A stretch of DNA of 64,000 nt from Eledone cirrhosa (taxonomy: Eukaryota > Mollusca > Cephalopoda > Octopoda > Eledonidae). The position numbers and the translations under genes were made by a program. Numbering within the stretch: position 1 is the stretch's first letter; every line of letters starts with the position of its first letter. The notes under the pieces are model-generated. The model searched no databases, was not told the origin of the DNA, and saw nothing but the letters and a program-made list of their open reading frames with translations. The stretch covers positions 6,322,658 to 6,386,657 of the forward strand of contig OZ024742.1 of NCBI GenBank assembly GCA_964016885.1, in the 5' to 3' direction. Below, piece after piece: positions 41,761 to 57,200 of this stretch.

Positions 41761-42250
41761 TAGCAGAAATTCACTAATAACAATGAGTGGAGCATCTAGC
41801 AACAAACACCACCAATATTTCCTTGGTCCGTTAGAAATATGTGTTTGATCTGATCGATAACTAGCTGGACTGTAAATATTAAAAGCTATGAGGCTTGTCG
41901 TTGAAACGATTCAGTGAATTGTCTTCATATGCTAATGTGCACAATCAGAAAGAAACACACATAAAACATTTAGAAATGGAGAAATGTTGGCATAGCTGGC
42001 AAATAAAACGAATTCCATTTTCTTTGTTCGTTTGACTGAATATATATTTTTTGAATATTAAAAAAATAACGGTACTTTAATTAAACAATTCTTCGACTGG
42101 TAACATTTTTGTTAGTCTTCAGGTGTAATATTTGTAGTGTGTTCCTATAAGTGTCTGTGTATGTATATTAAATTAATGTAGAATTTTTTTTATGTAGGAG
42201 TTGTTCCGGTTGGCCCTCCGATGACCATATCTGCCTTTGCTCAACCTGTA
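41761..42250. other. Unique spacer before the 40-bp satellite
   Basis: No repeat, RNA or protein feature recognised. It ends in 'ctgcctttgctcaacctgta' directly at the first satellite unit. Confidence 0.5.
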
Positions 42251-45200
42251 TTGTGTGTTAGAAGCTGTCACCAACAACAAGACCGCTGTGTTGTGTGTTA
42301 GAAGCTGACACAAACAACAACACCTCTGTGTTGTGTGTTAGAAGCTGACACCAACAACAAGACTTATGTGTTGTGTGTTAGAAGCTGTCACCAACAACAA
42401 GACTTATGTGTTGTGTGTTAGAAGCTGTCACCAACAACAAGACTTATGTGTTGTGTGTTAGAAGCTGTCACCAAAAACAAGGCCGTTGTGTTGTGTGTTA
42501 GAAGTTGACACCAACAAGACCGCTGTGTTGTGTGTTAGAAGCTGTCACCAACAACAAGACCTCTGTGTTGTGTGTTAGAAGCTGTCACCAACAACAAGAC
42601 CGCTGTGTTGTGTGTTAGAAGCTGGCAACAACAAGAAGACCGCTGTGTTGTGTGTTAGAAGCTGTCACCAACAACAAGACCTCTGTATTGTGTGTTAGAA
42701 GCTGTCACCAACAACAAGACCTCTGTGTTGTGTGTTAGAAGCTGTCACCAACAAGACCGCTGTGTTGTGTGTTAGAAGCTGTCACCAACAACAAGACCGC
42801 TGTGTTGTGTGTTAGAAGCTGTCACCAACAAAGGGACCGCTGTGTTGTGTGTTAGAAGCTGTCATCAACAACAAGACCGCTGTGTTGTGTGTTAGAAGCT
42901 GTCACCAACAACAAGACAGCTGTGTTGTGTGTTAGAAGCTGTCACCAACAACAAGACCGCTGTGTTGAGTATTAGTAGCTGTCACCAACAACAAGACCTC
43001 AATGTTGTGTGTTAGAAGCTGTCACCAACAACAAGACCTCTGTGTTGTGTGTTAGAAGCTGTCACCAACAACAAGACCTCCGTATTGTGTGTTAGAAGCT
43101 GTCACCAACAACAAGACATGTGTTGTGTGTTAGAAGCTGTCACCAACAACAAGACCTCCGTATTGTGTGTTAGAAGCTGACACCAACAAGACCGCTGTGT
43201 TGTTTGTTAGAAGCTGTCACCAACAACAAGACCTCTGTGTTGTGTGTTAGAAGCTGTCACCAACAACAAGACCGCTGTGTTGTGTGTTAGAAGCTGTCAC
43301 CAACAACAAGACAGCTGTGCGGTGTGTTAGAAGATGTCACCAACAACAAGACATGTGTTGTGTGTTAGAAGCTGTCACCAACAACAAGAACGCTGTGTTG
43401 TGTGTTAGAAGCTGTCACCAACAACAAGACAGCTGTGTTGTGTTTTAGAAGCTGTCACCAACAACAATACCTCAGTGTTGTGTGTTAGAAGCTGTCACCA
43501 ACAACAAGACCGCTGTGTTGTGTGTTAGAAGCTGTCACCAACAACAAGAACGCTGTGTTGTGTGTTAGAAGATGTCACCAACAACAAGACATGTGTTGTG
43601 TGTTAGAAGTTGTCACCAATAACAAGGTCTGTGTTGTGTTTTAGAAATTGTCACCAATAACAAGGCCTCTGTGTTGTGTTTTAGAAGCTGTCACCAACAA
43701 CAAGACCTCTGTGTTGTGTGTTAGAAGCTGTCACCAACAACAAGACCGCTGTGCTGTGTGTTAGAAGATGTCACCAACAACAAGACATGTGTTGTGTGTT
43801 AGAAGCTGTCACCAACAACAAGACCGCTGTGTTGTGTGTTAGAAGCTGTCACCAACAACAAGACCGCTGTGTTATGTGTTAGAAGCTGTCACCAACAACA
43901 AGACCTCTGTGTTGTGTGTTAGAAGCTGTCACCAACAACAAGACCGCTGTGTTGTGTGTTAGAAGCTGTCACCAACAACAAGACATGTGTTGTGTGTTAG
44001 AAGTTGTCACCAATAACAAGGCCTCTGTGTTGTGTTTTAGAAGCTGTCACCAACAAAAAGACCACTGTGCTGTGTGTTAGAAGCTGTCACCAACAACAAG
44101 ACATGTGTTGTGTGTTAGAAGCTGTCACCAACACCAAGACCTCTGTGTTCTGTGTTAGAATGTCACCAACAACAAGACCTCTATGTTGTGTGTTAGAAGC
44201 TGTCACCAACAACAAGACCTCTGTGTTGTGTGTTAGAAGCTGTCACCAACAACAAGACCTCTGTGTTGTGTGTTAGAAGCTGTCACCAACAACAACACCT
44301 CTGTGTTGTGTGTTAGAAGCTGTCACCAACAACAACACCTCTGTGTTGTGTGTTAGAAGCTGTCACCAATAACAAGACCTCTGTGTTGTGTGTTAGAAAC
44401 TGTCACCAACATTAAGACCACTGTGTTGTGTGTTAGAAGCTGTCACCAACAACAAGACATGTGTTGCGTGTTAGAAGCTGTCACCAACGACAATACCTCT
44501 GTGTTGTGTGTTAGAAGCTGTCACCAACAACAAGACCTCTGTGTTGTGTGTTAGAAGCTGTCACCAACAACAAGACCGCTGTGTTGTGTGTTAGAAGCTG
44601 TCACCAACAACAAGACCGCTGTGTTGTGTGTTAGAAGCTGTCATCAACAACAAGACCGCTGTGTTGAGTATTAGTAGCTGTCACCAACAACAAGACCTCT
44701 ATGTTGTGTGTTAGAAGCTGTCACCAACAATAAGACCTCTGTGTTGTGTGTTAGAAGCTGTCACCAACAACAAGACCTCCGTATTGTGTGTTAGAAGCTG
44801 TCACCAACAACAAGACATGTGTTGTGTGTTAGAAGCTGTCAACAACAACAAGACCTCCGTATTGTGTGTTAGAAGCTGACACCAACAAGACCGCTGTGTT
44901 GTTTGTTAGAAGCTGTCACCAACAACAACACCTCTGTGTTGTGTGTTAGAAGCTGTCACCAACAACAAGACAGCTGTGCTGTGTGTTAGAAGATGTCACC
45001 AACAACAAGACATGTGTTGTGTGTTAGAAGCTGTCACCAACAACAAGAACGCTGTGTTGTGTGTTAGAAGCTGTCACCAACAACAAGACAGCTGTGTTGT
45101 GTTTTAGAAGCTGTCACCAACAACAAGACCGCTGTGTTGTGTGTTAGAGGCTGTCACCAACAACAAGACCGCTGTGTTGTGTGTTAGAAGCTGTCACCAA

Positions 45201-48200
45201 CAACAAGACCGCTGTGCTGTGTGTTAGAAGATGTCACCAACAACAAGACATGTGTTGTGTGTTAGAAGCTGTCACCAACAACAAGACCGCTGTGTTGTGT
45301 GTTAGAAGCTGTCACCAACAACAAGACCGCTGTGTTATGTGTTAGAAGCTGTCACGAACAACAAGACCTCTGTGTTGTGTGTTAGAAGCTGTCACCAACA
45401 ACAAGACCGCTGTGTTGTGTGTTAGAAGATGTCACCAACAACAAGACATGTGTTGTGTGTTAGAAGTTGTCACCAATAACAAGGCCTCTGTGTTGTGTTT
45501 TAGAAATTGTCACCAATAACAAGGCCTCTGTGTTGTGTTTTAGAAGCTGTCACCAACAACAAGACCGCTGTGTTGTGTGTTAGAAGCTGTCACCAACAAC
45601 AAGACCGCTGTGTTGTGTGTTAGAAGATGTCACCAACAACAAGACATGTGTTGTGTGTTAGAAGCTGTCACCAACAACAAGACCGCTGTGTTGTGTGTTA
45701 GAAGCTGTCACCAACAACAAGACCTCTGTGTTGTGTGTTAGAAGCTGTCACCAACAACAAGACCGCTGTGTTGTGTGTTAGAAGCTGTCACCAACAACAA
45801 GACCGCTGTGTTGTGTGTTAGAAGATGTCACCAACAATAAGACATGTGTTGTGTGTTAGAAGTTGTCACCAATAACAAGGCCTCTGTGTTGTGTTTTAGA
45901 AGCTGTCACCAACAACAAGACCGCTGTGCTGTGTGTTAGAAGCTGTCACCAACAACAAGACATGTGTTGTGTGTTAGAAGCTGTCACCAACACCAAGACC
46001 TCTGTGTTCTGTGTTAGAATGTCACCAACAACAAGACCTCTATGTTGTGTGTTAGAAGCTGTCACTAACAACAAGACCTCTGTGTTGTGTGTTAGAAGCT
46101 GTCACCAACAACAAGACCTCTGTGTTGTGTGTTAGAAGCTGTCACCAACAACAAGACCTCTGTGTTGTGTGTTAGAAGCTGTCACCAACAACAACACCTC
46201 TGTGTTGTGTGTTAGAAGCTGTCACCAATAACAAGACCTCTGTGTTGTGTGTTAGAAACTGTCACCAACATTAAGACCTCTGTGTTGTGTGTTAGAAGCT
46301 GTCACCAACAACAAGACATGTGTTGCGTGTTAGAAGCTGTCACCAACGACAATACCTCTGTGTTGTGTGTTAGAAGCTGTCACCAACAACAAGACCTCTG
46401 TGTTGTGTGTTAGAAGCTGTCACCAACAACAAGACCGCTGTGTTGTGTGTTAGAAGCTGTCACCAACAACAAGACCGCTGTGTTGTGTGTTAGAAGCTGT
46501 CATCAACAACAAGACCGCTGTGTTGTGTGTTAGAAGCTGTCACCAACATTAAGACCTCTGTGTTGTGTGTTAGAAGCTGTCACCAACAACAAGACCGCTG
46601 TGTTGTGTGTTAGAAGCTGTCACCAACAACAAGACCGCTGTGTTGTGTGTTAGAAGCTGTCACCAACAACAAGACATGTGTTGTGTGTTAGAAGCTGTCA
46701 CCAACACCAAGACCTCTGTGTTCTGTGTTAGAATGTCACCAACAACAAGACCTCTATGTTGTGTGTTAGAAGCTGTCAGCAATAACAAGACCGCTGTGTT
46801 GTGTGTTAGAAGCTGTCACCAACAACAAGACCTCTGTGTTGTGTGTTAGAAGCTGTCACCAACAACAAGACCTCTGTGTTGTGTGTTAGAAGCTGTCACC
46901 AACAACAAGACCGCTGTGTTGTGTGTTAGAAGCTGTCATCAACAACAAGACCGCTGTGTTGAGTATTAGTAGCTGTCACCAACAACAAGACCTCTATGTT
47001 GTGTGTTAGAAGCTGTCACCAACAATAAGACCTCTGTGTTGTGTGTTAGAAGCTGTCACCAACAACAAGACCTCCGTATTGTGTGTTAGAAGCTGTCACC
47101 AACAACAAGACATGTGTTGTGTGTTAGAAGCTGTCAACAACAACAAGACCTCCGTATTGTGTGTTAGAAGCTGACACCAACAAGACCGCTGTGTTGTTTG
47201 TTAGAAGCTGTCACCAACAACAACACCTGTGTGTTGTGTGTTAGAAGCTGTCACCAACAACAAGACAGCTGTGCTGTGTGTTAGAAGATGTCACCAACAA
47301 CAAGACATGTGTTGTGTGTTAGAAGCTGTCACCAACAACAAGAACGCTGTGTTGTGTGTTAGAAGCTGTCACCAACAACAAGACCGCTGTGTTATGTGTT
47401 AGAAGCTGTCACGAACAACAAGACCTCTGTGTTGTGTGTTAGAAGCTGTCACCAACAACAAGACCGCTGTGTTGTGTGTTAGAAGATGTCACCAACAACA
47501 AGACATGTGTTGTGTGTTAGAAGTTGTCACCAATAACAAGGCCTCTGTGTTGTGTTTTAGAAATTGTCACCAATAACAAGGCCTCTGTGTTGTGTTTTAG
47601 AAGCTGTCACCAACAACAAGACCGCTGTGTTGTGTGTTAGAAGCTGTCACCAACAACAAGACCGCTGTGTTGTGTGTTAGAAGATGTCACCAACAACAAG
47701 ACATGTGTTGTGTGTTAGAAGCTGTCACCAACAACAAGACCGCTGTGTTGTGTGTTAGAAGCTGTCACCAACAACAAGACCTCTGTGTTGTGTGTTAGAA
47801 GCTGTCACCAACAACAAGACCGCTGTGTTGTGTGTTAGAAGCTGTCACCAACAACAAGACCGCTGTGCTGTGTGTTAGAAGATGTCACCAACAATAAGAC
47901 ATGTGTTGTGTGTTAGAAGTTGTCACCAATAACAAGGCCTCTGTGTTGTGTTTTAGAAGCTGTCACCAACAACAAGACCGCTGTGCTGTGTGTTAGAAGC
48001 TGTCACCAACAACAAGACATGTGTTGTGTGTTAGAAGCTGTCACCAACACCAAGACCTCTGTGTTCTGTGTTAGAATGTCACCAACAACAAGACCTCTAT
48101 GTTGTGTGTTAGAAGCTGTCACTAACAACAAGACCTCTGTGTTGTGTGTTAGAAGCTGTCACCAACAACAAGACCTCTGTGTTGTGTGTTAGAAGCTGTC

Positions 48201-51200
48201 ACCAACAACAAGACCTCTGTGTTGTGTGTTAGAAGCTGTCACCAACAACAACACCTCTGTGTTGTGTGTTAGAAGCTGTCACCAATAACAAGACCTCTGT
48301 GTTGTGTGTTAGAAACTGTCACCAACATTAAGACCTCTGTGTTGTGTGTTAGAAGCTGTCACCAACAACAAGACATGTGTTGCGTGTTAGAAGCTGTCAC
48401 CAACGACAATACCTCTGTGTTGTGTGTTAGAAGCTGTCACCAACAACAAGACCTCTGTGTTGTGTGTTAGAAGCTGTCACCAACAACAAGACCGCTGTGT
48501 TGTGTGTTAGAAGCTGTCACCAACAACAAGACCGCTGTGTTGTGTGTTAGAAGCTGTCATCAACAACAAGACCGCTGTGTTGTGTGTTAGAAGCTGTCAC
48601 CAACATTAAGACCTCTGTGTTGTGTGTTAGAAGCTGTCACCAACAACAAGACCGCTGTGTTGTGTGTTAGAAGCTGTCACCAACAACAAGACCGCTGTGT
48701 TGTGTGTTAGAAGCTGTCACCAACAACAAGACATGTGTTGTGTGTTAGAAGCTGTCACCAACACCAAGACCTCTGTGTTCTGTGTTAGAATGTCACCAAC
48801 AACAAGACCTCTATGTTGTGTGTTAGAAGCTGTCAGCAATAACAAGACCGCTGTGTTGTGTGTTAGAAGCTGTCACCAACAACAAGACCTCTGTGTTGTG
48901 TGTTAGAAGCTGTCACCAACAACAAGACCTCTGTGTTGTGTGTTAGAAGCTGTCACCAACAACAAGACCTCTGTGTTGGGTGTTAGAAGCTGTCACCAAC
49001 AACAACACCTCTGTGTTGTGTGTTAGAAGCTGTCACCAATAGCAAGACCTCTGTGTTGTGTGTTAGAAACTGTCACCAACATTAAGACCTCTGTGTTGTG
49101 TGTTAGAAGCTGTCACCAACAACAAGACATGTGTTGCGTGTTAGAAGCTGTCACCAACAACAAGACCGCTGTGTTGTGTGTTAGAAGCTGTCATCAACAA
49201 CAAGACCGCTGTGTTGTGTGTTAGAAGCTGTCACCAACATTAAGACCTCTGTGTTGTGTGTTAGAAGCTGTCACCAACAACAAGACCGCTGTGTTGTGTG
49301 TTAGAAGCTGTCACCAACAACAAGACATGTGTTGTGTGTTAGAAGCTGTCACCAACACCAAGACCTCTGTGTTCTGTGTTAGAATGTCACCAACAACAAA
49401 ACCTCTATGTTGTGTGTTAGAAGCTGTCACCAACAACAAGACCGCTGTGTTGTGTGTTAGAAGCTGTCACCAACAACAAGACCTCTGTGTTGTGTGTTAG
49501 AAGCTGTCACCAACAACAAGACCTCTGTGCTGTGTGTTAGAAGCTGTCACCAACAACAACACCTCTGTGTTGTGTGTTAGAAGCTGTCACCAATAACAAG
49601 ACATGTGTTGTGTGTTAGAAGCTGTCACCAACAACAAGATCTCTGTGTTGTGTGTTAGAAGCTGTCACCAACAACAAGACCTCTGTGTTGTGTGTTAGAA
49701 ACTGTCACCAACAACAAGACATCTGTGTTGTGTGTTAGAAGCTGTCACCAACAACAAGACCGCTGTGTTGTGTGTTAGATGCTGTCACCAACAACAAGAC
49801 CTCTGTGTTGTGTGTTAGAAGCTGGCACCAACAACAAGACCTCTGTGTTGTGTGTTAGAAGCTGTCACCAACAACAAGACTTCTGTGTTGTGTGTTAGAA
49901 GCTGTCACCAACAACAAGACCTCTATGTTGTGTGTTAGAAGCTGTCACCAACAACAAGACCTCTGTGTTGTGTGTTAGAAGCTGTCACCAACAACAAGAC
50001 CTCTGTGTTGTGTGTTAGAAGCTGTCACCAACAACAAGACCTCTGTGTTGTGTGTTAGAAGCTGTCACCAACAACAAGACTTCTGTGTTGTGTGTTAGAA
50101 GCTGTCACCAACAACAAGACCGCTGTGTTGTGTGTTAGATGCTGTCACCAACAACAAGACCTCTGTGTTGTGTGTTAGAAGCTGTCACCAACAACAAGAC
50201 CTCTGTGTTGTGTGTTAGAAGCTGTCACCAACAACAAGACTTCTGTGTTGTGTGTTAGAAGCTGTCACCAACAACAAGACCTCTATGTTGTGTGTTAGAA
50301 GCTGTCACCAACAACAAGACCTCTGTGTTGTGTGTTAGAAGCTGTCACCAACAACAAGACCTCTGTGTTGTGTGTTAGAAGCTGTCACCAACAACAAGAC
50401 CTCTGTGTTGTGTGTTAGAAGCTGTCACCAACAACAAGACATGTGTTGTGTGTTAGAAGCTGTCACCAACACCAAGACCTCTGTGTTCTGTGTTAGAATG
50501 TCACCAACAACAAGACCTCTATGTTGTGTGTTAGAAGCTGTCACCAACAACAAGACCTCTGTGTTGTGTGTTAGAAGCTGTCACCAACAACAAGACCTCT
50601 GTGTTGTGTGTTAGAAGCTGTCACCAACAACAAGACCTCTGTGTTGTGTGTTAGAAGCTGTCACCAACAACAACACCTCTGCGTTGTGTGTTAGAAGCTG
50701 TCACCAATAACAAGACCTCTGTGTTGTGTGTTAGAAACTGTCACCAACATTAAGACTTCTGTGTTGTGTGTTAGAAGCTGTCACCAACAACAAGACCGCT
50801 GTGTTGTGTGTTAGATGCTGTCACCAACAACAAGACCTCTGTGTTGTGTGTTAGAAGCTGTCACCAACAACAAGACCTCTGTGTTGTGTGTTAGAAGCTG
50901 TCACCAACAACAAGACTTCTGTGTTGTGTGTTAGAAGCTGTCACCAACAACAAGACCTCTATGTTGTGTGTTAGAAGCTGTCACCAACAACAAGACCTCT
51001 GTGTTGTGTGTTAGAAGCTGTCACCAACAACAAGACCTCTGTGTTGTGTGTTAGAAGCTGTCACCAACAACAAGACCTCTGTGTTGTGTGTTAGAAGCTG
51101 TCACCAACAACAAGACATGTGTTGTGTGTTAGAAGCTGTCACCAACACCAAGACCTCTGTGTTCTGTGTTAGAATGTCACCAACAACAAGACCTCTATGT

Positions 51201-54200
51201 TGTGTGTTAGAAGCTGTCACCAACAACAAGACCTCTGTGTTGTGTGTTAGAAGCTGTCACCAACAACAAGACCTCTGTGTTGTGTGTTAGAAGCTGTCAC
51301 CAACAACAAGACCTCTGTGTTGTGTGTTAGAAGCTGTCACCAACAACAACACCTCTGCGTTGTGTGTTAGAAGCTGTCACCAATAACAAGACCTCTGTGT
51401 TGTGTGTTAGAAACTGTCACCAACATTAAGACCTCTGTGTTGTGTGTTAGAAGCTGTCACCAACAACAAGACATGTGTTGCATGTTAGAAGCTGTCACCA
51501 ACGACAATACCTCTGTGTTGTGTGTTAGAAGCTGTCACCAACAACAAGACCGCTGTGTTGTGTGTTAGAAGCTGTCATCAACAACAAGACCGCTGTGTTG
51601 AGTATTAGTAGCTGTCACCAACAACAAGACCTCTATGTTGTGTGTTAGAAGCTGTCACCAACAACAAGACCTCTGTGTTGTGTGTTAGAAGCTGTCACCA
51701 ACAACAAGACCTCCGTATTGTGTGTTAGAAGCTGACACCAACAAGACCTCTGTGTTGTTTGTTAGAAGCTGTCACCAACAACAAGACCTCTGTGTTGTGT
51801 GTTAGAAGCTGTCACCAACAACAAGACCGCTGTGTTGTGTGTTAGAAGCTGTCACCAACAACAAGACAGCTGTGCTGTGTGTTAGAAGATGTCACCAACA
51901 ACAAGACATGTGTTGTGTGTTAGAAGCTGTCACCAACAACAAGAACGCTGTGTTGTGTGTTAGAAGCTGTCACCAACAACAAGACAGCTGTGTTGTGTTT
52001 TAGAAGCTGTCACCAACAACAAGACCTCTGTGTTCTGTGTTAGAATGTCACCAACAACAAAACCTCTATGTTGTGTGTTAGAAGCTGTCACCAACAACAA
52101 GACCGCTGTGTTGTGTGTTAGAAGCTGTCACCAACAACAAGACCTCTGTGTTGTGTGTTAGAAGCTGTCACCAACAACAAGACCTCTGTGCTGTGTGTTA
52201 GAAGCTGTCACCAACAACAACACCTCTGTGTTGTGTGTTAGAAGCTGTCACCAATAACAAGACATGTGTTGTGTGTTAGAAGCTGTCACCAACAACAAGA
52301 TCTCTGTGTTGTGTGTTAGAAGCTGTCACCAACAACAAGACCTCTGTGTTGTGTGTTAGAAACTGTCACCAACAACAAGACTTCTGTGTTGTGTGTTAGA
52401 AGCTGTCACCAACAACAAGACCGCTGTGTTGTGTGTTAGATGCTGTCACCAACAACAAGACCTCTGTGTTGTGTGTTAGAAGCTGTCACCAACAACAAGA
52501 CCTCTGTGTTGTGTGTTAGAAGCTGTCACCAACAACAAGACTTCTGTGTTGTGTGTTAGAAGCTGTCACCAACAACAAGACCTCTATGTTGTGTGTTAGA
52601 AGCTGTCACCAACAACAAGACCTCTGTGTTGTGTGTTAGAAGCTGTCACCAACAACAAGACCTCTGTGTTGTGTGTTAGAAGCTGTCACCAACAACAAGA
52701 CCTCTGTGTTGTGTGTTAGAAGCTGTCACCAACAACAAGACTTCTGTGTTGTGTGTTAGAAGCTGTCACCAACAACAAGACCGCTGTGTTGTGTGTTAGA
52801 TGCTGTCACCAACAACAAGACCTCTGTGTAGTGTGTTAGAAGCTGTCACCAACAACAACACCTCTGTGTTGTGGGTTAGAAGCTGTCACCAACAACAAGA
52901 CATGTGTTGTGTGTTAGAAGCTGTCACCAACACCAAGACCTCTGTGTTCTGTGTTAGAATGTCACCAACAACAAGACCTCTATGTTGTGTGTTAGAAGCT
53001 GTCACCAACAACAAGACCTCTGTGTTGTGTGTTAGAAGCTGTCACCAACAACAAGACCTCTGTGTTGTGTGTTAGAAGCTGTCACCAACAACAAGACCTC
53101 TGTGTTGTGTGTTAGAAGCTGTCACCAACAACAACACCTCTGTGTTGTGTGTTAGAAGCTGTCACCAATAACAAGACCTCTGTGTTGTGTGTTAGAAACT
53201 GTCACCAACATTAAGACCTCTGTGTTGTGTGTTAGAAGCTGTCACCAACAACAAGACATGTGTTGCATGTTAGAAGCTGTCACCAACGACAATACCTCTG
53301 TGTTGTGTGTTAGAAGCTGTCACCAACAACAAGACCGCTGTGTTGTGTGTTAGAAGCTGTCATCAACAACAAGACCGCTGTGTTGAGTATTAGTAGCTGT
53401 CACCAACAACAAGACCTCTATGTTGTGTGTTAGAAGCTGTCACCAACAACAAGACCTCTGTGTTGTGTGTTAGAAGCTGTCACCAACAACAAGACCTCCG
53501 TATTGTGTGTTAGAAGCTGTCACCAACAAGAAGACATGTGTTGTGTGTTAGAAGCTGTCACCAACAACAAGACCTCCGTATTGTGTGTTAGAAGCTGACA
53601 CCAACAAGACCTCTGTGTTGTTTGTTAGAAGCTGTCACCAACAACAAGACCTCTGTGTTGTGTGTTAGAAGCTGTCACCAACAACAAGACCGCTGTGTTG
53701 TGTGTTAGAAGCTGTCACCAACAACAAGACAGCTGTGCTGTGTGTTAGAAGATGTCACCAACAACAAGACATGTGTTGTGTGTTAGAAGCTGTCACCAAC
53801 AACAAGAACGCTGTGTTGTGTGTTAGAAGCTGTCACCAACAACAAGACAGCTGTGTTGTGTTTTAGAAGCTGTCACCAACAACAAGACCTCTGTGTTCTG
53901 TGTTAGAATGTCACCAACAACAAAACCTCTATGTTGTGTGTTAGAAGCTGTCACCAACAACAAGACCGCTGTGTTGTGTGTTAGAAGCTGTCACCAACAA
54001 CAAGACCTCTGTGTTGTGTGTTAGAAGCTGTCACCAACAACAAGACCTCTGTGCTGTGTGTTAGAAGCTGTCACCAACAACAACACCTCTGTGTTGTGTG
54101 TTAGAAGCTGTCACCAATAACAAGACATGTGTTGTGTGTTAGAAGCTGTCACCAACAACAAGATCTCTGTGTTGTGTGTTAGAAGCTGTCACCAACAACA

Positions 54201-57200
54201 AGACCTCTGTGTTGTGTGTTAGAAACTGTCACCAACAACAAGACTTCTGTGTTGTGTGTTAGAAGCTGTCACCAACAACAAGACCGCTGTGTTGTGTGTT
54301 AGATGCTGTCACCAACAACAAGACCTCTGTGTTGTGTGTTAGAAGCTGTCACCAACAACAAGACCTCTGTGTTGTGTGTTAGAAGCTGTCACCAACAACA
54401 AGACTTCTGTGTTGTGTGTTAGAAGCTGTCACCAACAACAAGACCTCTATGTTGTGTGTTAGAAGCTGTCACCAACAACAAGACCTCTGTGTTGTGTGTT
54501 AGAAGCTGTCACCAACAACAAGACCTCTGTGTTGTGTGTTAGAAGCTGTCACCAACAACAAGACCTCTGTGTTGTGTGTTAGAAGCTGTCACCAACAACA
54601 AGACTTCTGTGTTGTGTGTTAGAAGCTGTCACCAACAACAAGACCGCTGTGTTGTGTGTTAGATGCTGTCACCAACAACAAGACCTCTGTGTAGTGTGTT
54701 AGAAGCTGTCACCAACAACAACACCTCTGTGTTGTGGGTTAGAAGCTGTCACCAACAACAAGACATGTGTTGTGTGTTAGAAGCTGTCACCAACACCAAG
54801 ACCTCTGTGTTCTGTGTTAGAATGTCACCAACAACAAGACCTCTATGTTGTGTGTTAGAAGCTGTCACCAACAACAAGACCTCTGTGTTGTGTGTTAGAA
54901 GCTGTCACCAACAACAAGACCTCTGTGTTGTGTGTTAGAAGCTGTCACCAACAACAAGACCTCTGTGTTGTGTGTTAGAAGCTGTCACCAACAACAACAC
55001 CTCTGTGTTGTGTGTTAGAAGCTGTCACCAATAACAAGACCTCTGTGTTGTGTGTTAGAAACTGTCACCAACATTAAGACCTCTGTGTTGTGTGTTAGAA
55101 GCTGTCACCAACAACAAGACATGTGTTGCATGTTAGAAGCTGTCACCAACGACAATACCTCTGTGTTGTGTGTTAGAAGCAGTCACCAACAACAAGACCT
55201 CTGTGTTGTGTGTTAGAAGCTGTCACCAACAACAAGACCGCTGTGTTGTGTGTTAGAAGCTGTCACCAACAACAAGACCGCTGTGTTGTGTGTTAGAAGC
55301 TGTCATCAACAACAAGACCGCTGTGTTGAGTATTAGTAGCTGTCACCAACAACAAGACCTCTATGTTGTGTGTTAGAAGCTGTCACCAACAACAAGACCT
55401 CTGTGTTGTGTGTTAGAAGCTGTCACCAACAACAAGACATGTGTTGTGTGTTAGAAGCTGTCACCAACAACAAGACCTCCGTATTGTGTGTTAGAAGCTG
55501 TCACCAACAACAAGACATGTGTTGTGTGTTAGAAGCTGTCACCAACAACAACACCTCTGTATTGTGTGTTAGAAGCTGTCACCAACAACAAGACCTCTGT
55601 GTTGTGTGTTAGAAGCTGTCACCAACAACAAGACCTCCGTATTGTGTGTTAGAAGCTGTCACCAACAACAAGACATGTGTTGTGTGTTAGAAGCTGTCAC
55701 CAACAACAAGACCTCCGTATTGTGTGTTAGAAGCTGACACCAACAAGACCGCTGTGTTGTTTGTTATAAGCTGTCACCAACAACAAGACAGCTGTGTTGT
55801 GTTTTAGAAGCTGTCACAAACAACAAGACCGCTGTGTTGTGTGTTAGAGGCTGTCACCAACAACAAGACCGCTGTGTTGTGTGTTGGAAGCTGTCACCAA
55901 CAACAAGACCGCTGTGCTGTGTGTTAGAAGATGTCACCAACAACAAGACATGTGTTGTATGTTAGAAGCTGTCACCAACAACAAGACCGCTGTGTTGTGT
56001 GTTAGAAGCTGTCACCAACAACAAGACCGCTGTGTTGTGTGTTAGAAGCTGTCACCAACAACAAGACCTCTGTGTTGTGTGTTAGAAGCTGTCACCAACA
56101 ACAAGACCGCTGTGTTGTTTGTTAGAAGCTGTCACCAACAACAAGACCGCTGTGTTATGTGTTAGAAGCTGTCACCAACAACAAGACCTCTGTGTTGTGT
56201 GTTAGAAGCTGTCACCAACAACAAGACCGCTGTGTTGTGTGTTAGAAGCTGTCACCAACAACAAGACCGCTGTGTTGTGTGTTAGAAGATGTCACCAACA
56301 ATAAGACATGTGTTGTGTGTTAGAAGTTGTCACCAATAACAAGGCCTCTGTGTTGTGTTTTAGAAGCTGTCACCAACAACAAGACCGCTGTGCTGTGTGT
56401 TAGAAGCTGTCACCAACAACAAGACATGTGTTGTGTGTTAGAAGCTGTCACCAACACCAAGACCTCTGTGTTCTGTGTTAGAATGTCACCAACAACAAGT
56501 CCTCTATGTTGTGTGTTAGAAGCTGTCACTAACAACAAGACCTCTGTGTTGTGTGTTAGAAGCTGTCACCAACAACAAGACCTCTGTGTTGTGTGTTAGA
56601 AGCTGTCACCAACAACAAGACCTCTGTGTTGTGTGTTAGAAGCTGTCACCAACAACAACACCTCTGTGTTGTGTGTTAGAAGCTGTCACCAATAACAAGA
56701 CCTCTGTGTTGTGTGTTAGAAACTGTCACCAAAATTAAGACCTCTGTGTTGTGTGTTAGAAGCTGTCACCAACAACAAGACATGTGTTGCGTGTTAGAAG
56801 CTGTCACCAACGACAATACCTCTGTGTTGTGTGTTAGAAGCTGTCACCAACAACAAGAACTCTGTGTTGTGTGTTAGAAGCTGTCACCAACAACAAGACC
56901 GCAGTGTTGTGTGTTAGAAGCTGTCACCAACAACAAGACCGCTGTGTTGTGTGTTAGAAGCTGTCATCAACAACAAGACCGCTGTGTTGTGTGTTAGAAG
57001 CTGTCACCAACATTAAGACCTCTGTGTTGTGTGTTAGAAGCTGTCACCAACAACAAGACCGCTGTGTTGTGTGTTAGAAGCTGTCACCAACAACAAGACC
57101 GCTGTGTTGTGTGTTAGAAGCTGTCACCACCAACAAGACATGTGTTGTGTGTTAGAAGCTGTCACCAACACCAAGACCTCTGTGTTCTGTGTTAGAATGT

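Noticed and set aside
41045..41848. Ser/Pro, Thr/Ile or Met/Val repeat proteins
   Set aside because: They are translations of a CAY trinucleotide tract in several frames and on both strands.
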